Source: Acidobacteriota bacterium
Lineage (GTDB): Bacteria > Acidobacteriota > Thermoanaerobaculia > Multivoradales > Multivoraceae
Direction: 5' to 3'
DNA length: 64,000 nucleotides
Assembly (NCBI GenBank): GCA_026707545.1
Contig: JAPOWR010000005.1
Location: forward strand, 124,001-188,000
Each line of letters starts with the position of its first letter. Within the stretch, counting starts at the first letter, position 1. This document shows, one piece after another, positions 8,016-16,322 of the stretch. The position numbers and the translations under genes are program-made. A model generated the notes under the pieces. The model saw only the letters and a program-made list of their open reading frames with translations, did not search any database and had not been told where the DNA came from.

Positions 8016-8966
8016 GGACGGTTCCATCACGACCAACTGCGTGACGACCTCGTCGGCGATCCGCGAACCCACGTCGGCGCCGAAGACGAGGATGTCGCTC
8101 TCGGCGCCTTCGTAGGACTCGGTCCAGAGGACGGTCCCGTCGTCGGCCAGGAGCAGGCGGGCCCAGACCCGGAGGCGACCCTGCTGCCGCTGCACGCGGC
8201 CGTCGAGCAGGTAGTCGGCGAGGATCCGCCTTGCTCTACCGCCGGCGCCCGTGAATGGCCGGAGGTCGCGCGAAACGACCGCCAGCCGATCGGACGCCTG
8301 CCGGCCGAGCGACGTGATGAGTTCCTGCTCCAGACCCTCGCGGAACGAGTCCGCGCCGGACCAGGTCTCCACCGGCGTGAAGGGCAGTACCACGAGCACG
8401 GGCCGTGGCGGCTCGTTCGCGCTGGACGGTTCGGAGTCGAGGGCGCGCCAGACGAGGATCGTCGCGACGACTCCCAGGACCGCCCCAAGAGCGGCGAGCG
8501 CGATGGCCGCGAAAGGCCGGGAGCGCCGGCCGGCCCCGCCCCGGGAGGGCTCCGGTTCGTCGTCGTCGTCGTCGCCGATCTCGCTCACCGGCTTGAGGAA
8601 GCGGTACCCGAGGCGCGGCAGCGTCTCGATGTACTCGGGCGTGTCGGCGCTGTCGCCGAGTGCTATGCGGATCCGCTTCACGCAGGAGTTCATGCTCTGG
8701 TCGTACTCGACGTGGACCCGGTCGGGCCAGAGATGGCGACGGACGGCCTCGCGCGAGACGACGGCGCCAGGGTGCGCGATCAGAAGCTCGAGGAGCCGGG
8801 CGGGTTGCGGTTGAAGCCGTACCGTGCGGCCGCGGCCGGAGAGTTCCAGGGACTCTGGATCGAAGCGGAACTCGCCGAACCTCAGCCGGCGAGGGCGTGC
8901 AGCGAGCGTGCCGTCGTCGCTCCGCTCCGGGCTTTCCCCGGGCGATGTGCCGTTATCGCGCTGCAT
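8010..8966 (-). CDS. CadC-like transmembrane transcriptional regulator (OmpR-type winged helix)
   Basis: A 318-residue one-component regulator. Residues ~28-124 are an OmpR/PhoB-type winged helix (LELLIAHPGAVVSREAVRRH, MNSCVKRIRIALGD, YIETLPRLGYRF). An acidic linker (GDDDDDEPEP) leads to a single membrane span (~151-175), then a periplasmic domain resembling the TolB-N-like sensor of CadC-family proteins (LVVLPFTPVE, GLEQELITSLGR). It therefore binds DNA from the membrane and senses a periplasmic signal. Three 11-bp-phased direct repeats upstream (9099-9126) are candidate binding sites, suggesting autoregulation. It is the nearest protein gene to the large RNA. Confidence 0.82.
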   Translation of the reverse strand: MQRDNGTSPGESPERSDDGTLAARPRRLRFGEFRFDPESLELSGRGRTVRLQPQPARLLELLIAHPGAVVSREAVRRHLWPDRVHVEYDQSMNSCVKRIRIALGDSADTPEYIETLPRLGYRFLKPVSEIGDDDDDEPEPSRGGAGRRSRPFAAIALAALGAVLGVVATILVWRALDSEPSSANEPPRPVLVVLPFTPVETWSGADSFREGLEQELITSLGRQASDRLAVVSRDLRPFTGAGGRARRILADYLLDGRVQRQQGRLRVWARLLLADDGTVLWTESYEGAESDILVFGADVGSRIADEVVTQLVVMEPSS

Positions 8967-9035
8967 GACGTAGCCCCTGGATAGCTACGGTTGAGCCCCT
9001 GTCTGGTGTTTCCAATCCTCGAAACTGCAGTTCCG

Positions 9036-9065
9036 ATTCTAGGGTCCTCTTTTTCGAGGACACAA
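9036..9065 (-). promoter_or_regulatory. Candidate promoter of the CadC-like regulator
   Basis: On the minus strand TTGTGT (9065-9060) and TAGAAT (9041-9036) are 18 nt apart. A short inverted repeat (GTCCTC/GAGGAC) sits in the spacer. The leader to the ATG at 8966 would be about 60 nt. Confidence 0.35.
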
Positions 9066-9096
9066 AACAAGACTACGCACAGAGCGTTCCAGGCTG

Positions 9097-9131
9097 TACG
9101 TGACAGTTGCGTGACCCGTTCGTGACCCGTC
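9097..9131. promoter_or_regulatory. Three 11-bp-spaced CGTGAC direct repeats, probable wHTH operator
   Basis: CGTGAC occurs at 9099, 9110 and 9121, exactly one helical turn apart, with similar trailing bases (AGTTG, CCGTT, CCGTC). OmpR/PhoB-family dimers bind such 11-bp tandem half-sites. The array lies just upstream of the candidate -35 of the CadC-like regulator gene, a position suited to activation. Confidence 0.45.
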
Positions 9132-9199
9132 AGCGGGTCTGCGCGTAACTTACTGGGGCGCTTGCACTTAGGCTGCCGGTGTGCTACCTTTCGGGGCCA

Positions 9200-10064
9200 C
9201 AAGAAAAGAGGATAGGGACCGCTCCGGGGTTCTCACCCGAATCGACCTGAGCCTCCCATCCCTCGCTAGCGTTTCCTCAACCCTCAGCTTGGCGGGCATC
9301 CGGTCGGGGAGCGCTTCGCGCGCCACCGATCCTCCGTTCGGGCCCGGGCGCCTGTGTCTTGCGACTCCGGCGGTGGAACCTTGCGGCCCCTCCAGTCCCT
9401 TCCGGGGTTCGCCGGGACTCCCTCCCGTCCTCCCTCCCCTTCGGGTCTCCCGCTCCGGCTTGCGCCTTCCCGGTCAACCCTCCGGCTCAGGTGGCCGAAA
9501 GGTCCACGCCGCCGTTCCGCTTCGTGTCCAGTCCCCCGGCTTGCGCCTTGGAACCGATCACGTTGCGGCCCGCCGCCGCGGGGACTCCCTAGCGTCTCTC
9601 TCCTTCGACCTGGCGCCCCTGGGGTACTTCGTCGCTCGACTGGTCGGGTCTCACGACGAAGCCCCCGAAGCGTCTGCCGATGAAGCGCTTCAGCTGCCGA
9701 TCGGCCTTCCGCTGCTGCCGGGCAACGTCCGGCCGGTCGCTTCCCTGAAGCCGCCTCCCTGGCTTTGGCGCGGTGAGGCTTGCGCCTCTCTTTGCCGCCC
9801 CCCGGGAAGCCTTCGGCTACGGGAGCCACTCGCCGACTGAAGCTTCATGGCGTCAGGATCTCCTCGGCTTGCGCCTCGGTTTTCCCGGCTCCAAGCGGCT
9901 TCCGCCGCCGAGCCCGGCTTCGAGTCGTGACCTTCCGACCCTCACTCTTGAAGCGCGCCCACCACGCGAACGTGACTTTCGCCCTTCTCAAGCTCCGATC
10001 CGAGGGTCGCGTCTCTTGGACCGGTGGATTGGGTTGCGATTCTTGGTCACAGTCCCTATCCGCG
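9200..10064 (-). ncRNA. Large (~865 nt) structured non-coding RNA, family unknown
   Basis: No credible protein fits here, but the minus strand looks like an ornate RNA. The 5' segment GGATAGGGAC (10061-10052) is perfectly complementary to GTCCCTATCC (9219-9210), closing the molecule with a 10-bp helix; UCUUUUCUU follows, terminator-like. Inside are nine GNRA hairpins: four identical GGC-GCAA-GCC (9866-9875, 9777-9786, 9538-9547, 9456-9465), GCGGC-GGAA-GCCGC (9895-9908), GUC-GUGA-GAC (9648-9657), a 6-bp stem with GCAA (9375-9390), GUC-GCAA-GAC (9356-9365) and GGGU-GAGA-ACCC (9227-9238). A nested arm has CGACCCUC/GAGGGUCG (10009-10002 with 9943-9936) around CACG-UUCG-CGUG (9974-9963). Own promoter; tRNA-Phe lies upstream. 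Size and style recall GOLLD/ROOL/OLE RNAs, but no family signature was recognised. Confidence 0.8.
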
Positions 10065-10070
10065 AAACAA

Positions 10071-10098
10071 CGTATAGGGCAGATGAAGGTCGTGTCAA
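10071..10098 (-). promoter_or_regulatory. Strong sigma-70-type promoter for the large RNA
   Basis: On the minus strand TTGACA (10098-10093, perfect consensus) and TATACG (10076-10071) are 16 nt apart. Predicted initiation at about 10064-10062 is right at the start of the closing helix of the RNA, so promoter and RNA end agree independently. This is the closest match to the vegetative consensus noticed in the window. Confidence 0.75.
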
Positions 10099-10248
10099 GA
10101 CGACGGCTGCAGCGTTTCTTCGCCCGGTGCTCCGGGTGGAGTCCTAACTGTCTGAGGTGCTGGAACTTGACCCTCGCAACAGGGAATTGCCCGGATGGTC
10201 GCCCTCTGCGGATTTCCTGCGGATTCGGGCAGCGGCGGCGGAGTCGAG

Positions 10249-10324
10249 TGGTGCCCAGGGGCGGATTCGAACCACCGACACCCTGATTTTCAGTCAGGTG
10301 CTCTACCAACTGAGCTACCTGGGC
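10249..10324 (-). tRNA. tRNA-Phe (GAA)
   Basis: A 76-nt cloverleaf on the minus strand. Acceptor GCCCAGG pairs with CCTGGGC, discriminator A, CCA encoded. The anticodon arm is CCTGA-CTGAAAA-TCAGG with anticodon GAA, and the T arm contains GGTTCGAATCC. It lies about 150 nt upstream of the large RNA promoter in the same orientation. Confidence 0.97.
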
Positions 10325-10404
10325 AAGTCGCACGCCGGGTCAGGCCGGGCAGGGTGTTCTAACAGGCATGGAGCGAGCCAGTCAATGGAGTACCCCGCGT
10401 GAGG

Positions 10405-10434
10405 CTGACAGACGGGTGGGGCACTGACTACACT
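10405..10434 (+). promoter_or_regulatory. Promoter of the large metalloprotease gene
   Basis: CTGACA (10405-10410) and TACACT (10429-10434) are 18 nt apart. The ATG at 10443 begins 8 nt after the -10 box and there is no Shine-Dalgarno, so the transcript should be leaderless. Confidence 0.5.
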
Positions 10435-10442
10435 CCCCGACC

Positions 10443-13400
10443 ATGAACGAAACCAGAAAAGCGGGCCGGCGAGTTGCGGCCGCGTCGATCAGTCTGTTGA
10501 TTCTTGGAGGGGGCGCCGCCCAGGCGCAGCGCCTGCTGAGCCTGGGCCCAGGAACGGGGACCCCCGGAGTGGCCGCGGCCGCGCAGTTCGAACCGGGCAT
10601 GGGGCCGGTGACCGTACAGGTCGATCTCGATCTGGTCAGGTCGGCCCCGCCGCGGCTCGAGTTGCCGACGCCCGACGGCCGGGTGCTCGTCGCGGTGCGG
10701 AGCGTGTTCGAGGATCGCGGCAACGGCAACGTGATGTGGGCAGGCAGCTTTCCGGGGGCGGACTACGAGAGCGTCGTCCTGACGGTGGAGGACGGCAGCT
10801 TCGTGGGACGGTTCGGGGAACCGGGAGGCGTGAAGTTCAGGATCAGCGCGGGCCCCGACGGCGGTGGCACGATGGCGGATACCGGTGGCGTGCCGGGCGA
10901 CGCCCCGGAGACCGTCTGTCCGGTCGGCCTGGAGCCCTTGGGCCTGGAGGAGAACTTCCTGGTCGAGACCCCCGGGCGCGTTGGCCAGTCTCAGCGTGTG
11001 GCCCAGGCGCAGAACGGGAACGAACTCGACATTCTGGTGCTGTACACGGCGCAGGCAGCCCGGAACTGGGCGAACCGGGGCGGCGCCCTGGCCTCGATCC
11101 GGAACGCGGGCGACTACCTGAACCTGGTGCTCCGCAACGGTCAGATACCGATCAAGGCGAACCTCGTCCACATCGCCAGGGCGCCCGCGGTGCTCGACAC
11201 GGTGGGCAGAAGGGGTGTCGGCCCGTTCCAGAACGAACTCAGCTTGCGAACGCTCTGGAACGGCGAGGTCCTGCAGTTGCGAACCCGCCACGGCGCCGAC
11301 GTGGTCCACGTGTTCAGCGGCGAGAGGACGTCCCTGCTCGGGGCTTGCGGCCGCGCCTACCTGCTGACTCAGGGTGAGACGGCCGAGGACTTCTCCTCCC
11401 GTGCGTACGGCTGGACCGCGAACAGTTGTGCCAGTTTCGACGACGCCGAGATCTTCGCGCACGAGGTCGGCCACAACCTGGGCGCCAACCACGATCCTGA
11501 CAATGTCTCGGTGATCACTCCTGACCAGGCGGTGGAGCCGTACGCCTTCGGCCACCACAACCACGAACACATTCCGAACGTCGGCACGATCATGAGCTAT
11601 CGCGGCCAGACGGAGCCCTTCTTCTCGTCGGTGCGGATCAGGCCCAAGCGGCGGACCATCGGGATCGGCGGCGAGCAGGAGAACGAGCGCGCGCTCCGCC
11701 GCACCTCGAGGATCGGCGTCCAGTACAGCGACGCCCTGACCGTGCCGCCGGAGGGCGCGCCCGCGGCGCCGGGCAACGTTCGCGCTCAGCTCGCCGGCGC
11801 CGGGACCGTGCGCGTCAGTTGGGTCGACAACTCGGACGACGAGGTCGGATTCGAGGTCTGGGTCCAGCGGCAGGGCCAACCGTTGGCGGTCAGTACCCTG
11901 GTCGCCGCCGATGAGGAGTCGGTCGAGATCGACGACCTCGAGCCCGGCTATCACTTCTTCTGGGTCTATTCGTACATCGGCGATAACCGTTCCCTGAGAA
12001 GCACCTACCTGGATGTCGTCGTGCCCGGGGCGGAGCCGGCCGCTCCCACGGATTTGAGCGTGACGGCCATCGGGAGCTTCGCGATCCTGTTCTGGACGGA
12101 CAACTCGGACGACGAGATCGGCTTCGAACTCCAGTCGCTGCGCGGCGGCGAACTCTGGTATCGGAACGAGGTCGCGGCGGACCGACAGTTCAGCTTCATT
12201 GGGGGCCTCGAGCCGGGCGTTCGCCATGTCTTTCGCGTTTCCGCGTACAGCGGTGGCGGCTTGTCCTGGAGCGACGACGTCGTCGTCGTGCCGGAGGAGC
12301 TCGAGGGTCCGGAGCCGCCCAGCAACCTCCGCGCGACGGTGACCGATGGCACGTCGGTTCGCCTGACCTGGACCGACAACTCGGACGACGAGGTCGGGTT
12401 CGACGTCCGGGCCGCCGTCTGGGGCTGGTCCGAGTTCTTCGCGGTCGAGGCCAACACGGAGTCCATCGAGATTCCGGCCCTCGCACGGGGCGGCCGCTAC
12501 TTCTTCAGCGTGGTCGCCGTGGACGCCGAGGGACAGACGGCTTCGAGCGACACGCTGGTCGTCACGCTCGGCGTGTCAGGGAAGGGGCCGCGGGGGCCGA
12601 GACGGCTTCGAGCGATGCCCGTCGACGCGACCTCGGTGCGGCTGACCTGGGAGGACGACTCGACGGACGAACGGGGCTTCGAGGTCCAGGTCCGTGAGTT
12701 CGGCGACCGCTGGAGCCGGGCCGCCCTGGTCGGCGCCAACGAGGAGTCCGTGCTGCTCACACGCCTGACGCCCGGGAGCGTCGACGACTACCGCGTCTTC
12801 GCCTTCAACGACACCGGTTTCTCCGGCAGCAGCAACACGGTGACCGTGAAGCTGCCCGGTGGCGTACGACCCACGGAGCTCACAGCGGCGCCCGCGGGCG
12901 ACTCCGCGATCGAGCTGAAGTGGTTCGGAAGGTGGGCCGACAGGTCGCTGGGCCTGATCGTCGTCGAGGGGCGCAATCCGGAGTCGGACTGGACTGAACT
13001 GATCACGACCCGGGCCGCCACCGGTTCGGTTCGGATCAGTGGTCTGATGACCGACACTCCCTACACGTTCCGCCTCGTCTCGGCGGTCGGCGCCACGCGA
13101 GCGGTTTCCGGAGAGGTGAGCGCGACGACCGGCGCCTTCCGGGACGCCTGTCGTGACGGCGCGCAGTACCTGTGCCTCCGGGATGGCCGCTTCGAGGTGC
13201 AGGTGCATTGGACGAACCCGGACAAGGCGGGCGACCACGGCTTCGGCACCGGCGTCCCCATCGACTTCTCGGACGAATCCGGTCTGTTCTGGTTCTTCGA
13301 GCCGGACAACGTGGAACTCGTTCTCAAGGTGCTCGACGGCACGGCGCTCAACGGCAACTTCTGGGTGTTCTTCGGCGCCCTGTCGGACGTGGAGTACTGG

Positions 13401-13985
13401 GTGACGGTGGAGGACACGCAGGGCGAACAGCGGCGCACCTACCACAACCCGCCCAAGGAAGTCTGTGGGCAGAGCGACATCGCCGCCTTCGCGGGAGCCG
13501 GAGTGGCCGCGCAGCTTGCGCCGTCGACGGGGGTGCGGGGCGAGCCCGGCATCGACCTGCTGAAGATGGACGTGGCGCGGCTGCCCGCGATCGGCATCGA
13601 GCGATCCGAAGAGTCTGCGGGGGAATGCGAGGCCGGCAAGGAACTGCTGTGTCTGCTCGACGACCGCTTCTCGGTCGAGGTCGGCTTCGTCGATCCCAAC
13701 CTCGAGTCTCCCGACAATGAGAAGACCGCCAGGGTGGCCGATTCCCTGACCACGGCCAACACCGGGTTCTTCTGGTTCTTCAACAAGGAGAACATCGAGT
13801 TGGCGGTGAAGGTGCTCGACGGCCGGGCGATCAACGGCAGCTTCTGGATCCTCTACGGCGGTCTCTCGGATGTGCAGTACAAGATGACGGTGGAGGACAC
13901 GGTCACCGGCGAATCCGCCTCATACGAAAACGAGAAGGGCAGTCTCTGCGGGCGGGTCGATATCGAGCCCTTTGCCGATCCTTGA
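10443..13985 (+). CDS. Secreted reprolysin-like zinc metalloprotease with FnIII repeats and two novel C-terminal domains
   Basis: A 1180-residue exported protein. Signal peptide ends GGGAAQAQ. The zinc site HEVGHNLGANHD near residue 339 is the HExxHxxGxxHD metzincin signature with the adamalysin/reprolysin-type Asp; the Met-turn is probably in GTIMSYRG. From ~435 come five fibronectin type III modules, recognisable by repeats such as VRVSWVDNSDDEVGFEV and VRLTWTDNSDDEVGFDV. The last ~290 residues hold two copies (~900-1010 and ~1060-1178) of a recurrent domain with FWFF, KVLDG and SDV motifs, also present in four proteins at 46.8-53.6 kb. Probably a cell-surface or secreted protease acting on host or matrix protein. 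Start ATG is 8 nt after a TACACT box. Confidence 0.85.
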   Translation: MNETRKAGRRVAAASISLLILGGGAAQAQRLLSLGPGTGTPGVAAAAQFEPGMGPVTVQVDLDLVRSAPPRLELPTPDGRVLVAVRSVFEDRGNGNVMWAGSFPGADYESVVLTVEDGSFVGRFGEPGGVKFRISAGPDGGGTMADTGGVPGDAPETVCPVGLEPLGLEENFLVETPGRVGQSQRVAQAQNGNELDILVLYTAQAARNWANRGGALASIRNAGDYLNLVLRNGQIPIKANLVHIARAPAVLDTVGRRGVGPFQNELSLRTLWNGEVLQLRTRHGADVVHVFSGERTSLLGACGRAYLLTQGETAEDFSSRAYGWTANSCASFDDAEIFAHEVGHNLGANHDPDNVSVITPDQAVEPYAFGHHNHEHIPNVGTIMSYRGQTEPFFSSVRIRPKRRTIGIGGEQENERALRRTSRIGVQYSDALTVPPEGAPAAPGNVRAQLAGAGTVRVSWVDNSDDEVGFEVWVQRQGQPLAVSTLVAADEESVEIDDLEPGYHFFWVYSYIGDNRSLRSTYLDVVVPGAEPAAPTDLSVTAIGSFAILFWTDNSDDEIGFELQSLRGGELWYRNEVAADRQFSFIGGLEPGVRHVFRVSAYSGGGLSWSDDVVVVPEELEGPEPPSNLRATVTDGTSVRLTWTDNSDDEVGFDVRAAVWGWSEFFAVEANTESIEIPALARGGRYFFSVVAVDAEGQTASSDTLVVTLGVSGKGPRGPRRLRAMPVDATSVRLTWEDDSTDERGFEVQVREFGDRWSRAALVGANEESVLLTRLTPGSVDDYRVFAFNDTGFSGSSNTVTVKLPGGVRPTELTAAPAGDSAIELKWFGRWADRSLGLIVVEGRNPESDWTELITTRAATGSVRISGLMTDTPYTFRLVSAVGATRAVSGEVSATTGAFRDACRDGAQYLCLRDGRFEVQVHWTNPDKAGDHGFGTGVPIDFSDESGLFWFFEPDNVELVLKVLDGTALNGNFWVFFGALSDVEYWVTVEDTQGEQRRTYHNPPKEVCGQSDIAAFAGAGVAAQLAPSTGVRGEPGIDLLKMDVARLPAIGIERSEESAGECEAGKELLCLLDDRFSVEVGFVDPNLESPDNEKTARVADSLTTANTGFFWFFNKENIELAVKVLDGRAINGSFWILYGGLSDVQYKMTVEDTVTGESASYENEKGSLCGRVDIEPFADP

Positions 13986-14009
13986 GGCGGCCTTTCAGCG
14001 TGCTACGCT
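13982..14009 (+). promoter_or_regulatory. Candidate purH promoter
   Basis: TTGAGG (13982-13987, overlapping the preceding stop codon) and TACGCT (14004-14009) are separated by 16 nt. The leader to the ATG would be only a few nt. Confidence 0.4.
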
Positions 14010-14021
14010 GCGCCGACTCCG

Positions 14022-15593
14022 ATGCTCCCCGTTCGCCGCGCACTGGTCTCGGTCTTCGACAAGGCGGGCCTTGAGGAACTGGGTTCGGGGCTGGCGAAGC
14101 TCGGTGTCGAGATCATCTCGACCGGCGGTACCGCGCGCCAGCTCGCGGAGCACGGCGTATCGGTCACCGCGGTGTCCGATGTAACCGGACACCCCGAGAT
14201 CCTCCACGGGCGCGTCAAGAGTCTGCACCCCCGGATCTTCGGCGGCATCCTGGCCGACCGGCGCCGGCCGGAGCACCAGGCGGAACTGGAGCAGCACGAG
14301 ATCCCGCCGATCGACCTCGTGGCGGTGAACCTGTACGCCTTCGCCGCCGCCGCCGCGGCCCCGGATGCGACCGTGGACAGCACCGTCGAGATGATCGACA
14401 TCGGCGGCCCGAGCATGGTCCGCGCCGCGGCGAAGAACTTCGCCAACGTGGCGGTCGTCGTGGACCCGGCGGACTACCCGCGGATCCTCGAGGCCCTTCG
14501 GTCCGAGGGAGGCCTGCCGGAAGAGCTCCGGCGCGAACTGGCGCTCAAGGCGTTCCGGCACACAGAGAGCTACGATGCCGCGATCGCCGACTGGTTGGCG
14601 AACGGCACGGGGGCGCCCGCCCGCGACGAGTCTTCACCCCTGCCGGAGTCCGTCCGGCTCGAACTCGAGCAGGTGCTGGCGCCGCGCTACGGCGAGAACC
14701 CGCACCAGGGAGCGGCGGTCTACCGGGAGGTCGGCGGCGGCGGCGTCCTGGGCGGTTTTCGGCAACTCCAGGGCCGGGAACTCTCGTGGAACAACATGCT
14801 CGATGCGGACGCGGCGCGGAAGCTGTCGGCGCTGTTCGGCGCCGCCGGGGACGACCCGACGGTGGTCATCGTCAAGCACAACAACCCGTGCGGTGTCGGA
14901 CGGGGCGCGTCCTTGGTCGAGGCCTACGAACGGGCCCTGGCCTGCGACCCGGTATCGGCGTTCGGCTCGATCATCGCGGTCAACCGGCCCTTCCCGGAGC
15001 CCCTGGCCGGGGCGATGGCGAAGCTGTTCGTCGAGGTCATCGTGGCTCCCTCCTTCGACGCCGCCGCGCTGGAGCGGCTCGGCCGCAAGAAGAACCTCCG
15101 CCTGCTTGAATGCCCTCCCTTCTCCGCTGAGGACGGTGCCTACGAGCTGCGAGCCGTCGACGGCGGGTTCATCGCCCAGCACCTCGACAGCGCTCCGGAA
15201 GACCCGCGGGAATGGACCTGTCCCACGCGGGCGCAACCGGACGAGGCGCAGTTGCGCGCGCTCGATTTCGCCTGGCGGGTGTGCAGGGCGACGAAGTCGA
15301 ACGCGATCGTGGTCACCAACGAGCACCAGACCGTCGGCATCGGCGCCGGCCAGATGAGTCGCGTCGATTCCTGCCGGATTGCGCTCGACAAGGCGCAGCT
15401 CCCCCTTGCCGGCACGGTTGCCGCTTCGGACGCCTTCTTCCCCTTCCGGGACGGGATCGACACCCTCGCCGAGGCGGGAGTCGTGGCGATCGTCCAGCCG
15501 GGCGGCTCGGTCCGGGACGACGAGGTGATCGCGGCCGCCGACGAGCACGGCGTCGCCATGCTCCTGACCGGGCGCCGCCACTTCAAGCACTGA
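14022..15593 (+). CDS. purH: Bifunctional AICAR transformylase/IMP cyclohydrolase
   Basis: A 523-residue cytoplasmic enzyme for the last two steps of de novo IMP synthesis. The N-terminal MGS-like cyclohydrolase starts ALVSVFDKAGLEELG and has STGGTARQL and GGPSMVRAAAKN. The C-terminal transformylase has the KHNNPCG motif and ends with SDAFFPFRDGIDTLAEAGV and IVQPGGSVRDDEV. Length matches the family (~525). The stop overlaps the lolA start (TGATG), so the two are translationally coupled. Confidence 0.97.
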   Translation: MLPVRRALVSVFDKAGLEELGSGLAKLGVEIISTGGTARQLAEHGVSVTAVSDVTGHPEILHGRVKSLHPRIFGGILADRRRPEHQAELEQHEIPPIDLVAVNLYAFAAAAAAPDATVDSTVEMIDIGGPSMVRAAAKNFANVAVVVDPADYPRILEALRSEGGLPEELRRELALKAFRHTESYDAAIADWLANGTGAPARDESSPLPESVRLELEQVLAPRYGENPHQGAAVYREVGGGGVLGGFRQLQGRELSWNNMLDADAARKLSALFGAAGDDPTVVIVKHNNPCGVGRGASLVEAYERALACDPVSAFGSIIAVNRPFPEPLAGAMAKLFVEVIVAPSFDAAALERLGRKKNLRLLECPPFSAEDGAYELRAVDGGFIAQHLDSAPEDPREWTCPTRAQPDEAQLRALDFAWRVCRATKSNAIVVTNEHQTVGIGAGQMSRVDSCRIALDKAQLPLAGTVAASDAFFPFRDGIDTLAEAGVVAIVQPGGSVRDDEVIAAADEHGVAMLLTGRRHFKH

Positions 15594-16282
15594 TGCGGCC
15601 CGCGCGAACGGCGGCATCCGTCAGGCGTAACGGCGTAACACTGGGTGCGCCGGCCTTCTGGCCGGCATCAGCCCTCGCGGCCCTCTGCCTGGTGGCCGCC
15701 GGGCCTTCGCACGCCGACGATCCCTGGGGCGTTCTCGAGGAGTTCCGGCGTTCGCTCGAGGCGCAGTCGCCGCTCTCGGCGGGGTTCGTCCAGACCTACG
15801 TCCCCTACGGCTTCGATCCGGAGGACGGCGAGACGGAACGCGGCGACCTGGCCGTCGACCTGCCGGGTTGCCTGCGCTGGGACTACTCGCCGCCGTTCGA
15901 GAAGGCGTTCCTGCTGTGCGACCGGACCGTGCATCACTGGAATCCGGGCGAGTCGGTCGGCCAGCGCCACGACCTGTCCGAGCAGCCGGCCCCGGGGCTG
16001 GACTTCTTCCTGCTCACGACCGACGATCTCCGGGACCGGTACGAGGCGGAAACCGGCCCCGCACCGGACGACCGGGTGCTCGTCGTCCTGCGCCCGCTCG
16101 AACCGAGCGAAGACGTCGCCCTCGTGCAGGTCGTGATCGATCGCGGCCAGCAACGGCTGCGTGAACTGACCTACTACGACGCCCAGCGCAACGAGAACCG
16201 CTTCGTCGTCGGCGACTACCGCAGCGGCGCGGCCCCGGGCCGCTTCGAACCGCCGCCCGGCATCGTGTGGGAGGAGCCGTAG
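15593..16282 (+). CDS. lolA: LolA-like outer-membrane lipoprotein carrier with a repeat inside its signal region
   Basis: A 229-residue periplasmic chaperone that would carry lipoproteins to the outer membrane. The mature part shows the LolA layout: LSAGFVQTYV, GDLAVDLPGCLRWDYSPPFEKAF, LLCDRTVHHWNP, and a C-terminal YYDAQRNENRF strand. ATG overlaps the purH stop. The N-terminal ~45 residues are odd: basic n-region, then LGAPAFWPAS, encoded by a copy of the dispersed palindromic repeat (15641-15666), then the hydrophobic core ALAALCLVAAGPSHA. The repeat has lengthened the signal peptide in frame. Alternative internal starts after the repeat lack ATG/GTG. Confidence 0.82.
   Translation: MRPARTAASVRRNGVTLGAPAFWPASALAALCLVAAGPSHADDPWGVLEEFRRSLEAQSPLSAGFVQTYVPYGFDPEDGETERGDLAVDLPGCLRWDYSPPFEKAFLLCDRTVHHWNPGESVGQRHDLSEQPAPGLDFFLLTTDDLRDRYEAETGPAPDDRVLVVLRPLEPSEDVALVQVVIDRGQQRLRELTYYDAQRNENRFVVGDYRSGAAPGRFEPPPGIVWEEP
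15641..15666 (+). repeat. Palindromic repeat unit inside lolA
   Basis: CTGGGTGCGC followed by CGGCC-TTCT-GGCCG and GC, the same unit found at 44013 and 56209. Here it is read in frame as LGAPAFWPA within the signal peptide region. Confidence 0.8.
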
Positions 16283-16322
16283 GGAGTCCGCCGGCGCAGT
16301 CGTCGGGTTGGCGGTGGGGAGA

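Noticed and set aside
9181-9840. Plus-strand 219-codon open frame over the RNA locus
   Set aside because: Composition is Pro/Ser/Leu/Arg low-complexity with no fold-like pattern, and alternative frames are equally open. The strand bias and hairpins are better explained by the minus-strand RNA.
9200-10064. tmRNA, RNase P RNA, rRNA fragment or group II intron
   Set aside because: No tRNA-like ends or tag frame, none of the conserved RNase P core strings, no rRNA-like sequence, and no intron domain V hairpin or GUGYG start could be found. A covariance search is still needed.
10249-10324. tRNA-Phe as an integration site for a mobile island
   Set aside because: No direct repeat of the tRNA 3' end and no integrase were seen on either side within the window.
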